A DNA stretch of 64,000 bases from Thozetella sp. PMI_491 (Eukaryota; Ascomycota; Sordariomycetes; Chaetosphaeriales; Chaetosphaeriaceae): contig MU270032.1 in the NCBI GenBank assembly GCA_021432635.1, positions 1-64,000 of the forward strand, written 5' to 3'. The position numbers were made by a program, and so were the translations under genes. Under the pieces are notes generated by a model. It saw only the letters and a program-made list of their open reading frames with translations. It was not told the DNA's origin and did not search any database. This document shows, piece after piece, positions 33,032 through 42,957 of the stretch (position 1 is the stretch's first letter; each line of letters opens with the position of its first letter).

Positions 33032-33866
33032 ATGCATTTGATCCTCACCGGTGCGACAGGGCTCGTGGGCTCGTGCGTCCTCGATGCAATGTTGAAGACC
33101 AAAGAAGTCACCAAGATTAGCATTCTCAGTCGACGACCTGTTCAGATGGCCGAGGATGCGAAAGACCCACGGGTGAACGTTATTATCCACAAAGACTTCG
33201 AGGCGTATCAATCAGATGTACTGGATCAGCTGAAAGGCGCAAATGGATGTGTTTGGGCGCTGGGGACCGCGCAAAGTCAGGCTTCGAGACCGTAAGGATA
33301 TAAAAGCCGGCGAGCTAGTGAGGTACACCTTTAGCGCCCCAAGCTGACAAGCAAGCAGGGAGTATACCAGAATAACGAAGACGTTCGCGCTTGCCGCGGC
33401 TGAGGCCTTTTCCTCCACTCTTGCTAAAGAATCTGAAACCCCATTCAACTTTGTCTACGTTGCCGGGGGCGGCACAACTACAAAGCCGGGGCTCACGACC
33501 ATGTTCCAGGGTCGTATCAAGGGCGAGGCGGAAATAGGGCTCTCAGAGCTGAGGAAGGCCAACCCCTCCTTCCAAGCTTGTTCTGTTCGACCTTTCGCGG
33601 TAGATATGTCGACTCATCTAGCCATCAAACCATATGTTGGGCCTCGACCGTGGGTCCATAGAGCCGGTGACGTATTGTTCTCGGGCATAATCCGTTCCCA
33701 TGTCAAGGATTACTGGGCGCCGACGCAGCAACTGGGCGAGTTCCTGACCGAGCTTGCCATGGGGAAACATCAAGAGCAGGCTCGGCAGCCTGATCTAGGG
33801 AATGAGACTCTGGGAGATTTCATCATTTGGAGCAATGCGGCACTGAGGAAGATCAAAGGATACTGA
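33032..33866 (+). CDS. Atypical SDR (NAD(P)-binding Rossmann protein)
   Basis: 255 residues from exons 33032-33291 and 33359-33866 (67-base intron). The N-terminus MHLILTGATGLVGSCVLDAM is the glycine-rich dinucleotide-binding turn of extended/atypical SDRs. Later blocks SILSRRPVQM, NGCVWALGTAQSQ, EYTRITKTFALAAAEAF and FNFVYVAGGGTTT match the 'nucleoside-diphosphate-sugar epimerase-like' fungal family often annotated as NmrA/HSCARG-like. The classical Tyr-x3-Lys pair is not clear, so oxidoreductase activity is uncertain. It is downstream of, and co-directional with, the nitrilase. Confidence 0.85.
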
Positions 33867-34617
33867 TCAGGTCCTTGCGAGACGTACGGGGCTCGATCTG
33901 CAACCCGACAACAAAAACAGTAGCTTGCTCGTAATCGCTCCCGGCTTTCGGGGACCAATAAATGCCTACCCCTCTTCCTTTGTTAGAATAAATCGATGCT
34001 AGCGTCTCTGTCCAGGGCTTGTGCGGAGGGAATCCCTATGACTGGGGCTATTTTGGATCCACTAGCAATCGCGGTGGAACATTCCGTCTAGGCCCGGAGA
34101 GGCAAAAAAAAAAGTCCGGGCTGAGGGGCGATGGGGCGGGAGAGACAGGCTTATGCGCTAAAGCGATGAAACTGAACAAAGAATTTATTGTCCTGGAGTA
34201 GAAAATGCGAAATCTTCCCCATTCTTCGAAGTCCACATCTCTCAAGCTACCACGCGTAAGGGACCACCTGTCTAGCATTCCCATTTGGGCGAGGCGGGTT
34301 AGTTTCTCCGATGAATCTGTATCTTTTGGGTGTCGGCGGCTATAGGTATCCAGATGCCGGAGACCGAATGCAGAACGACAACCGGCAAGGACTAAGAAGG
34401 GGCTTATAAGAGCCTAGTTTCGAAGAATCGCCAATGCAGCATACCGAATTCGGTGGATCGTAGAACCCCATAAGTGCTCTAGTTTACGGGGTCTGAGGTC
34501 GTCCTGCGACCATAAATTCTACGCCATGCCATCCTACTCATGTTCACAAGCTGCCTACTCATGTCAAGCATTCCTAAGGCTTTTCGAACTCTCCTTTTCA
34601 TGTCTTCCCAGCTCACC
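33867..34617. other. Intergenic, no gene seen
   Basis: About 0.75 kb. No recognisable gene; the tract leads into a Gfo/Idh/MocA relic. Confidence 0.5.
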
Positions 34618-34824
34618 ATGGCACCTCAGAGACTAAGGATTACGGCTACTAGGCTTGGCCGCATAGGTAAGCGTCATGCTATCAACTTCCTCAATCGCAC
34701 GCCCCGAGCCGAGCTTGTCGCTGCATTCTCTCCGGATCCCGAGGAGCTATCATAGGCAAAGCAGTATCTCGAACCTTACGGAGTGACACTATACGATGAC
34801 TACAAGAAAATGCTTCGTACATAA
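34618..34824 (+). pseudogene. Gfo/Idh/MocA oxidoreductase N-terminal relic
   Basis: Reads RLGRIGKRHAINFLNRTPRA, ELVAAFSPDPEELS, then a TAG stop, then AKQYLEPYGVTLYDDYKKML before a TAA. This is the N-terminal Rossmann region of a Gfo/Idh/MocA dehydrogenase, where a Trp (TGG) is expected at the TAG. The usual GxGxxG is degraded to TRLGRIG. The remaining roughly 280 residues of the family are absent, so this is a truncated pseudogene. The TGG to TAG change is the kind expected of C-to-T decay on the other strand, but one site proves nothing. Confidence 0.7.
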
Positions 34825-34827
34825 GCC

Positions 34828-36997
34828 TTATGTTCCATGATTGCAATTCGAGAGACATCGCCCCTGAGTAACATAATCCAACCCCTGTCGGTGCCGAACG
34901 ACCGCTGTGCCATGCAACTCCGCTCTCGGAACATCGCTGCCGGCTAGCTCGTGCATCTGAGGTACACTACTTCCAGCCAGCTCATAGGCGCTCAAACCAG
35001 TGGGCCCGTTTGTCTGTTCGGTTCCCATGGATATATGATGAACCGCGTGGCCGCGGCTGATTTCCGAAAGCGTACTTGCTCTTGTTGGCGTATCAACCTG
35101 GTAGATAGATCCTTCATTGCCGAGCTCTGAAAAGTGACTCTGTCTTGTAAACAAGAGCTTTTCATGGTCGTGATCATCCGGCCACTTCAAATTGGACAAT
35201 TCTTCGGCTCCCGGAAGCCCGGGGGTTGGCGGTGGGACCTCGTCTAGTGAGTCGTCTATCCCCGCAGCAGGCGCCTGGAGTCGGCGGCGGAAGAGAAAAA
35301 TCCCGCCCAAGAGCAAGGCGAGGGCTGCTGCCGCACCGATAGCGATGCCGGCGATGGCGCCCGCGCTCAGGTTGGCTTGACTCGCATTCGGCGCTTGAGA
35401 AGAAGACACGGAGGGGGAGGCGGATGGGGTGGTGTTCGAGCCAAGCCCATCCCCGAGAGGTGGGATAGCTACTACATGCTGAGACGTCCCTTCAATCCAG
35501 CTGCACTGTGAGACATTAAAGCGCCTGTGCTCATAATCGGCGGTAAGGTATCTAAATCGGATGTTAAAGCTTGCGAGCTGAACGGCACAACAGAGGAATG
35601 GACCACCTACGCCTCTTGCAGAAAGGTGCGACCAAGGGTATACTGCGACTCGTTCGCCGCCCGTTTCAGCGGAAAGAAATAGCTACTTGAATTTCCTACC
35701 AGCGGAGGTCCAGCTTGCAAGTCAAAGGCGGCGTAAGGCAAAACCACGGTTATAGACGCCCCTCCACTGAGGCCATCCGCTAGCTGAAACACCACTTCAG
35801 CGCCGGAGCTTTTGAGTTGCAAATGGTGCGTGTCATTGACCAGATAGAGCCCTGTCTTATTCTCTATAGTCAGGCCGAATGCAGATTCGAAGCGTTCGCA
35901 GGCGCTTTCTGGAAGCCAGATAAACGGGTCGGTGGAATCGATGAAGATGTTAATTGGAGCGTCGAGCAGGGAAGCCTGCGTCGATCCGGTATAAGAGATT
36001 GACTGCAAACCAACTACAAGGTCCCGGGTTGTATCATCGGCCATAGTGAAAGACACCGAATTACTGACGAAGCGGGAGTCATCATAGCCGCCCAAGATCA
36101 GCTGGCCATGCACTTGCTTCAGGCCTTGTAATTCGGTTAGAATCGGATATGCCGATAGAAGAAAGATTTAGACCTACGGTACCTGGCCCCGGCCGTATAG
36201 CTCCAGCTGATGCTTGGGATCATGTTCTGCCCCTTCAAGGACGTTAAATACGATGGCGTCGAAGAATTTCCCAGGCTTGTGAGGTTGACCGGCTCGATGT
36301 TCAATCCAAAGATACCTCTGCGACAGTGAGAACGAGACCATTATCGTCAGAGGCTATTGGGGTTCCCATACAGGTAGAATGGTGATGGATACGCGACACC
36401 AGCCACGGTCTGGTTGTAAAGGGTAGGCCCATTCCCCCCGGCGACTAACCCAAGACCTAGGGTATCGAGGCCAAACTGCATGTTCTGGGAGTATCCGAGA
36501 TTTGCCTCGAAGCCGAGGCCATCGTGATTAAGCGCGTATATGCCTTGCCCATACCAAGTTGTAGAGGCGCTTTCGTTAAACATCATGCCCCGAGACACTG
36601 CGCAGTTGCCTGGTACAGCGGCGGGTTTGAAAACGTCTGGCGAGCAGCCGAGCGACGACAAGACGACGATTGTCTGAGGAGATGCTGTAGATACAAGCGC
36701 GCGAACATACTGCTCTGGTGTCCCGACGCGCAAGTTGAAAGTGCTCCACGGTCCGTCGTTACCTTCACTAAGCGGGCAGTTAGTACCAACCCTTCGCGGT
36801 CGATAGCGGGATGGATGACGGACGTATACGTACAAATGTTGGCTTGGCGGCACCACAATAGGGGCGGGAATCAGTGTATTCTCTCTCGTCGAGAGCGCCA
36901 TGCCGACGCGCCTATCATTGTCAGAGGCTAGAGAAGAGTAAACTAGGGACGGTATTAAGAACAACACTGTCCCTCTGGAACGCATGTTCACGAGCAT
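34828..36997 (-). CDS. Membrane-anchored pepsin-like (A1-fold) protein, probably inactive
   Basis: Predicted 667 residues from exons 36997-36372, 36317-36178, 36124-35611 and 35551-34828. A signal peptide (GTVLFLIPSLVYSSLA) precedes a pepsin-like fold: FNLRVGTPEQYVRALVSTAS, FYLGIFGLNIEPVNLTSLG, QLILGGYDDSRF, IFIDSTDPFIWLPESACE and YTLGRTFLQEAYLTADYE. The first catalytic triad position reads Ser-Thr-Ala instead of Asp-Thr-Gly, and the second reads Asp-Ser-Thr, so proteolysis is doubtful. After a Ser/Pro hinge lies one membrane helix (GAIAGIAIGAAAALALLLGGIFLF) with a FRRR stop-transfer and a ~160-residue cytosolic tail. This is a fungal group of surface A1-like proteins with receptor-like topology. 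Role unknown. Confidence 0.82.
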
Positions 36998-37836
36998 CGG
37001 GGGAGGCGCTGCAAGTGATCAGCACTGAATATCCGTCCCGGGCTCGCATGTGAAGGAGGAGGACACCACGGCCGAATTGATAAAAGGAGTTGGGGGTGCG
37101 CTCGAACACCAGGACTGGGAGATTGATCGGCCAGTTGGGGAGTAGTGGTATATCGACCATTGCTGGGCACTCTGTGGATCCTCTCCGCTCCCCTGTCTGT
37201 TCAAATTATGGTTATAAGTATGCATCAAGGATTTGTCGCCTTCGCCTCGTGGCTCGTGTCCTTCTAGCCAGCCCAGTGCAGGGGTTTTGAGCCTCACAGG
37301 CCAGTCCGTAAGGAATTTCTTGTGCGTACAAGCTAATATAAGGGAAATAAAAATTCTTTTAAAATTTTGTTCTTATTTTTCCTTGGCGGGAGAGCTACTC
37401 GTGCCAGTTTTGTCGAGCTCAGTTTCACTTTTTCAGAGCTGGATGCCTCCCAGCCCCGACTAATGCCAAGACCTAGGGCTAGAAATGGCTGAAATCCTAG
37501 TCTGCTGAGACCCATCACTGTCAGATACGAGCTGTCCCCTAAGAGGACAGCTTTTACGGAGTAAAATTACTTGCCTCATCTGGCACACAAATTTCGAAAG
37601 AGGATGCCAATGCATTTGCGGCCTAGTTGACTAAGCGAGCTTTAGAGCATCCTGGCGGTCACCAACCGCGTTCGCGAGCCATCTTATAACGTCGTCGTCC
37701 AATCGCCACGTCCCTTGCCAAACTCATCCATCCCTCCAACATCAACACAGTCTTTACCTCCTGTAGTGGGTGTTTTCGCTCACGTGACATTCCTTTTTGT
37801 CGTTCATTCCTTATTTGCTCTTTGACGCCGATCACG
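36998..37836. other. Divergent intergenic region, partly A/T-rich
   Basis: About 0.84 kb between divergent surface-protein genes. An A/T-rich section (37335-37380) is present. Short open frames on either strand have no family features. Confidence 0.5.
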
Positions 37837-39495
37837 ATGTCGTGGGACTCCAAAACGTGGGTGTTACTCCAGGGATTGTTCATGGGCGCCACTGTGATTG
37901 AGGCGGTTGGTATGCGAAGCAAAGGTTCCCATCGCCGGGGGATGTGCAGCTGCTAATTTTCCTTTGCAAGCTGTGCCATTTTCACCCATCAGCGATGCCG
38001 CCTCAGCGAGCTCCAATGTTCCATCGACGACCAGCCACATACCTTCCACGATAACCTCTGCGGCCAGTCTTCCGCCGTGGGGCACGTTGCCGGTACCGCT
38101 CAATACCTGCTCGTACACGAGCGTCGACGAGAGAAACGTCACGGCCACTCTGTGGAATGAGCCGTGGTGCAGCCTGTACTCAATGATTTTCAGGAGAATA
38201 TAGACTGGACACGCTTCTGACGATCCCATAGTGCCGCTGGAACCGTTCAGCTTCATTTCTGGCCGACTATTGACAACAAGACCTATCCTGCCACTGTCTA
38301 TAACTCCGAGCTCGACTACACCTTGTACGTTGGTGCTCGGTCACTGCCCCAAGCCGGGCTCAACGCATGCATGCAACTGACAAGAAGCAGTACATCCCCA
38401 TCTGTGTATATGATTATCAATACCCTGCACGCCTCTAATGAATGCGGGCCACTGGGACCTGCGCCGACCAGCGCGATATTTGCATTTGATCTTACCGATG
38501 TTTCCACCTTGGTTCCCTTTACCGACGCTACTGCACATGGGCGTATGACCAGCAGGCAACTCGAGCTGAATGATCTAGATATTGGATGTTCGCAGTCTTT
38601 CGACATGAGCCAGATCCAGACGCAGACGTACTACACGGAGGATGATGCCCACCGGTGTAACCCGAGGCTAGCAATACCCAGGGACATCAAGCGCTACGGA
38701 TATCCCTACTGGAAACATTGCGGCCACGTCGGGGAAAGGTTTGGGCTCTTTGACCCGCCGTTTGCCTTTCCTCCGGGGGGCGGCTCGCTGCTTTCGTCCA
38801 CGGAATCTATCGGTTCAACAGCTGTGTCGACGACAGACTCAGCCGGGCCCACCGCGTCGCCTCCAGCCACGACACTCCCTACTCCGTCGACAGAACTGGC
38901 TCCGTCCACCAGCGCGCAGGTGAGCCTGCAGCCAACCATCAGCTCACCTGCGCCGCCTGCCGGGTCAGCCTCAACTACACCGACTGTAGTCTCTACCCAC
39001 GACTCTGCGTCTTCGCCTGCTGTCATCCCCTCCAGCACGGAGAAGCACGACGATCAAAACGGCACCCCTTCCCAGCCCCCAACAGCCACTGGAAGCCACA
39101 GCGACCAAAACGGCACCACTTCCCTGTCTCCTCCTCCTCCCGCATCCATTACGACAGTGAGCAGACAAGTCGTCAGCCTCGGGCCTAGTGGCGTTGTCGT
39201 CGTCAACGAGGACGGCACGAACACACCGACGACTTCGACATACATTGTCCCGGCCTTTGGCGCAACGGGACAGGGATCGGACGTCCAACAAGCCTCGGTA
39301 GTGGTGTACCATGACCAAACACTGACTCTCGGCGGCCCTGCGGCGACCATTTCCGACGTTGTTGTTGTACTGCCTACAGGCAGCGCAACTTCGAAGCCAT
39401 TCAACGTGGTCACAGCAGCTGCCCCGAGAACAATGACTGGCGGTCTTCTGGGTCTAATTCTCAGCGTGGTGACTATGATGTGTCTCCACTACTAG
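37837..39495 (+). CDS. Ser/Thr/Pro-rich GPI-anchored cell-surface protein
   Basis: Predicted 513 residues from exons 37837-37909, 37971-38175 and 38232-39495. The exon-1 peptide MSWDSKTWVLLQGLFMGATV is a signal peptide; splicing at gtatgc…ttgcaag leads to AVPFSPISDAASASS. The middle domain has a Cys-bearing, probably globular part (TLWNEPWCSLAAGTVQLHFW, TIDNKTYPATVYNSELDYTL, GLNACMQLTRS, HASNECGPLG, IGCSQSF, HRCNPRLA, YWKHCGHVG). It is followed by a long low-complexity Ser/Thr/Pro stalk and a hydrophobic C-terminus (GGLLGLILSVVTMMCLHY), which fits a GPI signal. No enzyme family recognised; a cell-wall role is inferred. Confidence 0.72.
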
Positions 39496-40900
39496 GCATC
39501 GGGGCCGTTGGTATTCAATGTGTTATACGCGTGTGACTCTGGATATATTTGACCCCGGTTGTTCTTATAGAACCATGAGGTTATTTCTCGTCAAGGGTTT
39601 TTCCGCGATCGGAGGGCTTAATAAATGTGGCGGATATCTGGATGGAGCATAAGTCATTCCTTTCAAGGCCGGGATATAATTGAACCTAGCTTTCCCATTC
39701 TAAATATACCGCGACCTAGTTCAGGTCTGAGAAGCCAATCCTGCAGTGAGAAATATTTTTCCGGACCGCACTTCGAACTCCTGCTGTCTGCATGGTTAAT
39801 AATTATGCGGCTGGCCCTTCCCGACATCAAGGTACCTGGCTCTCTTGAGTCTCTATAAACCCGGATCTGCTTGACACCCTCGCTGGTTCGCTTCCAGTTT
39901 CATTGATAGAGGCTAGTCCGGCGCAGACGACCAGAATTCCCACTGACAGTGTGGACAGCTATATAGCTACAGACGCTTATACATCGAGATATAGGGGGCA
40001 GCTGAAAAATGTCAGCGAAGCGGTGTCTCTACATTTAATGGCTAACTAGCTGCTGGTTCGCACTACTCGCTATAGACCTGTATCAGGATGATTGGCCGAT
40101 CGTCTTATTTACAGGCTAAAAAGGTTCCCGCCCTGTGATTGGCCAGCTGGATTTCCCCTTTTAGCCACTAAATGTAACCCTGACTCGAGCGACGACAGAG
40201 TGGCGCTTACAGCTGGGTAGTAACTAGATCTACTTATTTACAGCTGGATAATCTCGTTAAAGCTAGCTCATAAATTCGTTTTTTTTTCTTTGGCTTGCTT
40301 TCCTTCTTCCTCTTTTTCTCTTTGAAACTCCTGCTAGTGTAGTTGAAGCTGACCCGGCGGGCGGCGCAGGTGGGTTGATGGTTGGCTGCATGCTCACCTG
40401 CGCACTTGTTGCTAGTTCTCTAGGTAGTGATGCATAGAGAACTACAGCAGGAATAGCTATGCCCGACGATAGTACCCCGGTAGCTATTGGGAATACGGGC
40501 TTTCAGTCGGGTTCCGTCTGACAGGTGCTGACGTACTAACCATATCTAACAGTTCCAACATGATCTGGTAAGGACTAGGAAACCAGAAGTTACAGCTCAG
40601 AGTAGCATCCCACAGGATGTGTATTACAATCGGGTTGATATAGACTAATCGAGAGAATAGTTGAGTACTTAAATGTTATAGTGGAAGAGGGTGCTGCTGA
40701 GGAACGAGAATTCTTCCTTAAAAGAAATATCTCTGAGGCTGAAGGACCAAAGAAACAAATCGGATAATAAGCTGTAACAAGTGCATAAAGGACAAGACCT
40801 CAGGCTCAAGGCCGTTAAAAAACAAATAAAGGCTCGGCGGATGCTGCTCAGTTTGGTGCTTGCTTGTGTAGCTCTACATAGGTCTTTGGTTCTATGAGGG
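39496..40900. other. Gene-poor 1.4 kb tract
   Basis: No intact gene. A pyrimidine-rich run (40279-40335) and a GC-rich patch with complementary nine-base arms (gcgcaggtg / cacctgcgc near 40365-40405) are present. The A-rich part at 40680-40830 has a charged reading reminiscent of a transposase tail, but with stops, so I do not name it. Confidence 0.45.
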
Positions 40901-41236
40901 CGTGCCTATGTCCCCGGAAATATCTCAGTTAGTATCTCCGCTCTAGTAGCCCACCGAGACGAGTCCGTCTTCCCAGAGCCGGAGCGCTACATGCCCGAGC
41001 GGTTCCTCGGAGAACAGGGGAAACAGCTGCAGTCATCGTTCCTTGCCTTCTCCGCCGGAGCGCGCGGCTGTATCGGGCGCAATATCTCGTACCTGGAGCA
41101 AGCAGTTCTGCTGGCGTCCTTAGTGCACCGATATGAGTTTGCTATGCTGGAGGGGTTTGAGCTAAAGAGGGAAGAGACAATGAACCACATTTTGGGGGAT
41201 ATGCCATTACGGGTGTGGCATCGGGAAGTATCATAA
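40901..41236 (+). pseudogene. Cytochrome P450 C-terminal fragment
   Basis: Encodes RAYVPGNISVSISALVAHRD, VFPEPERYMPERFLGEQGK, then the heme-binding loop FSAGARGCIGRNISYLEQ and a short C-terminal helix and strand ending in a stop. This is the last ~110 residues of a fungal P450. The ExxR helix and everything N-terminal to it are missing in the A-rich upstream DNA. The Cys ligand is intact, but the piece cannot make an enzyme, so it is a truncated relic. Confidence 0.8.
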
Positions 41237-41551
41237 GACGTGGCGGTGGGGAGGGTAGTAAGCGGCAGTTATGCGTAAATGCTAAAATACACATGCCATC
41301 TATGGACATCCAGCTAGATATGACTGTGGACTGAATGACTTACGGATTACTCCCGTCAGAGGGGCCGGTGGAATTAGTATCTAATATGTCTATCTTGAGA
41401 AATTGAATTGTCCGCTTCGATGACCTTTTCCTTCCTATGCATGGTCCCTACCTAGTCTATCTACAATGCCGTATACCTAAAGTACTTTAACTGCGCTTAA
41501 TATGCAGTATTTTGTTGCGATTTCTGAATAGAAATAGCATGTAAAGAAGGT
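41237..41551. other. Intergenic between P450 relic and tyrosinase
   Basis: 315 bases, A/T-rich, no gene. It probably holds the 3' untranslated region of the tyrosinase. Confidence 0.5.
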
Positions 41552-42957
41552 TTAAAGGTAGTAATAGCAAAACGGCGTCCCGCCCAGGGTCGAAAGTGAA
41601 TCACCGATGGTTGTTTCGGGGGCATTGACACCGAGGTTGATAACATCAGTCAGGAGTGCATCGCGGCTGGGCGGTGTGTTCAGAATCGTGATGGTGCCGG
41701 CGATGTTCTTCGCGATGTCAAGATGGAGGGCCTGCCACACCCAGTACAGGCGGTCGACCATGGCGTGATGCAGGAAGAAGATGGGGTCGCTGGGAGACGA
41801 AAAGAGGTCGGATGAATCACCCCCCATGACAAAGTGGCCGGCCGCATGCATACCCAGGAACTGGTCGCCGAACCGGCCTTGGAGCTCATTCTGGAACGTC
41901 TCGACACTGACTGATGCGGCGCCAACCGTGACGTTTAGGAGGTTCGAAGCAGTCATCCACGTGTCGATGGAGTACTTGGTAAGGTCGCGTCGCAGGCATC
42001 GGGGGTTGGGGCCCAACGGGCCGGTGGCGCTGGCTGCCAGGCCATCCATACCGGGGCTGACTGGCCCAAGGTTGGCGGTCATGCTAGTTGTGTGTCAGCC
42101 ATCTCGTGCCCGGAATTATATTGCGTCAAATGCTTACTTAACAAAGGGTCCATCCTTCAAGCAACCTCCACCATTGCCAGAGGGCAGGAAGATGTTGTTA
42201 GTCCCGGACAAGCTACCGTTATGTTGCACGAAAGAGCCGTCACCACTCATGCTGGTTGGGCTTCCGTCGAAGAGCGGAGAGGAGGCGAAATCCTTGCCAT
42301 CAAACCAGTTCCAGTACTGCGTTTGGTTAGTCCCTAGGCACGAGTCCACAGAGGTGATTATGAAGCTTCCTTACCGGCTGAGCTCCTTTGTATCCACACT
42401 CATCCCTCAATGCTGTCTCGTAGGCCCAGGTGAAGTAGCGATGCCATGTCAAGAAGTTTCCCTGGAGGTGAAGTTAGCACAAAGAGCGCGCTCGAAAATC
42501 GCCGTGACCATCGGAGCTAGACTGGCTTACAGTGCCGTGGATGGACAACGTCTGGTTGATGTGGACGGCTACGAAGTCGTCGTACCGAGTCTTGGCGCCG
42601 GGCGCAAAGGTAGGATCCGCCTTGGATGGCTTGCTCATCAAGCATTGTACGGCATCGATGTACGCAGTCCTCTGGCAGGACGAGAGATTGTTCCTGGACC
42701 AACACTGTCAGTGCATGTCGATCAGAAAATACCCGATGGTCCAAGCTGGAAGATGCCTACCAATCCCTTCGCGCATATGCGTTAGCCAAGGAGCAACCCC
42801 GGGAGGCGATCGCACTGCTAGTACTATTCAAGGCAATGAGCGACTGGCTATTCAGCTGCTGCAAGATCTCATCGGCCGACAGGGTAGGCGCAGGCACCGC
42901 CAGTGCCTGGCCAGCCGCGCTGAAGAGCGCGATCGCTGCTGAGAGAGTGATCTGCAT
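41552..42957 (-). CDS. Secreted tyrosinase (type-3 copper)
   Basis: 385 residues from exons 42957-42761, 42693-42531, 42461-42375, 42316-42138 and 42083-41552. The start is the ATG of QITLSAAIALFSAAGQALAV, a signal peptide; an ATG at 43041 would bury it. CuA ligands lie in DDFVAVHINQTLSIHGTGN and FLTWHRYFTWAYE, CuB ligands in GMHAAGHFVMGG and DPIFFLHHAMVDRLYW. The Tyr-x-Trp-Asn-Trp (PYWNWFDGKD) block and NMTANLGPVSPG are typical of short secreted ascomycete tyrosinases. It oxidises phenols to quinones; it may serve pigment formation, wall cross-linking or secondary metabolism. It is a few hundred bases from a P450 relic. No C-terminal propeptide is visible. Confidence 0.93.

Noticed and set aside
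40680-40830. Transposase-tail-like charged reading
   Set aside because: Stops in frame and no DDE motif or terminal repeats, so no mobile element can be called.
42694-42760. Earlier AG acceptor (after tgacag) for tyrosinase exon 2
   Set aside because: It breaks the frame into the CuA region; the next AG (ggtccag) joins RRD to WNNLSSCQRTAYIDAV in phase.
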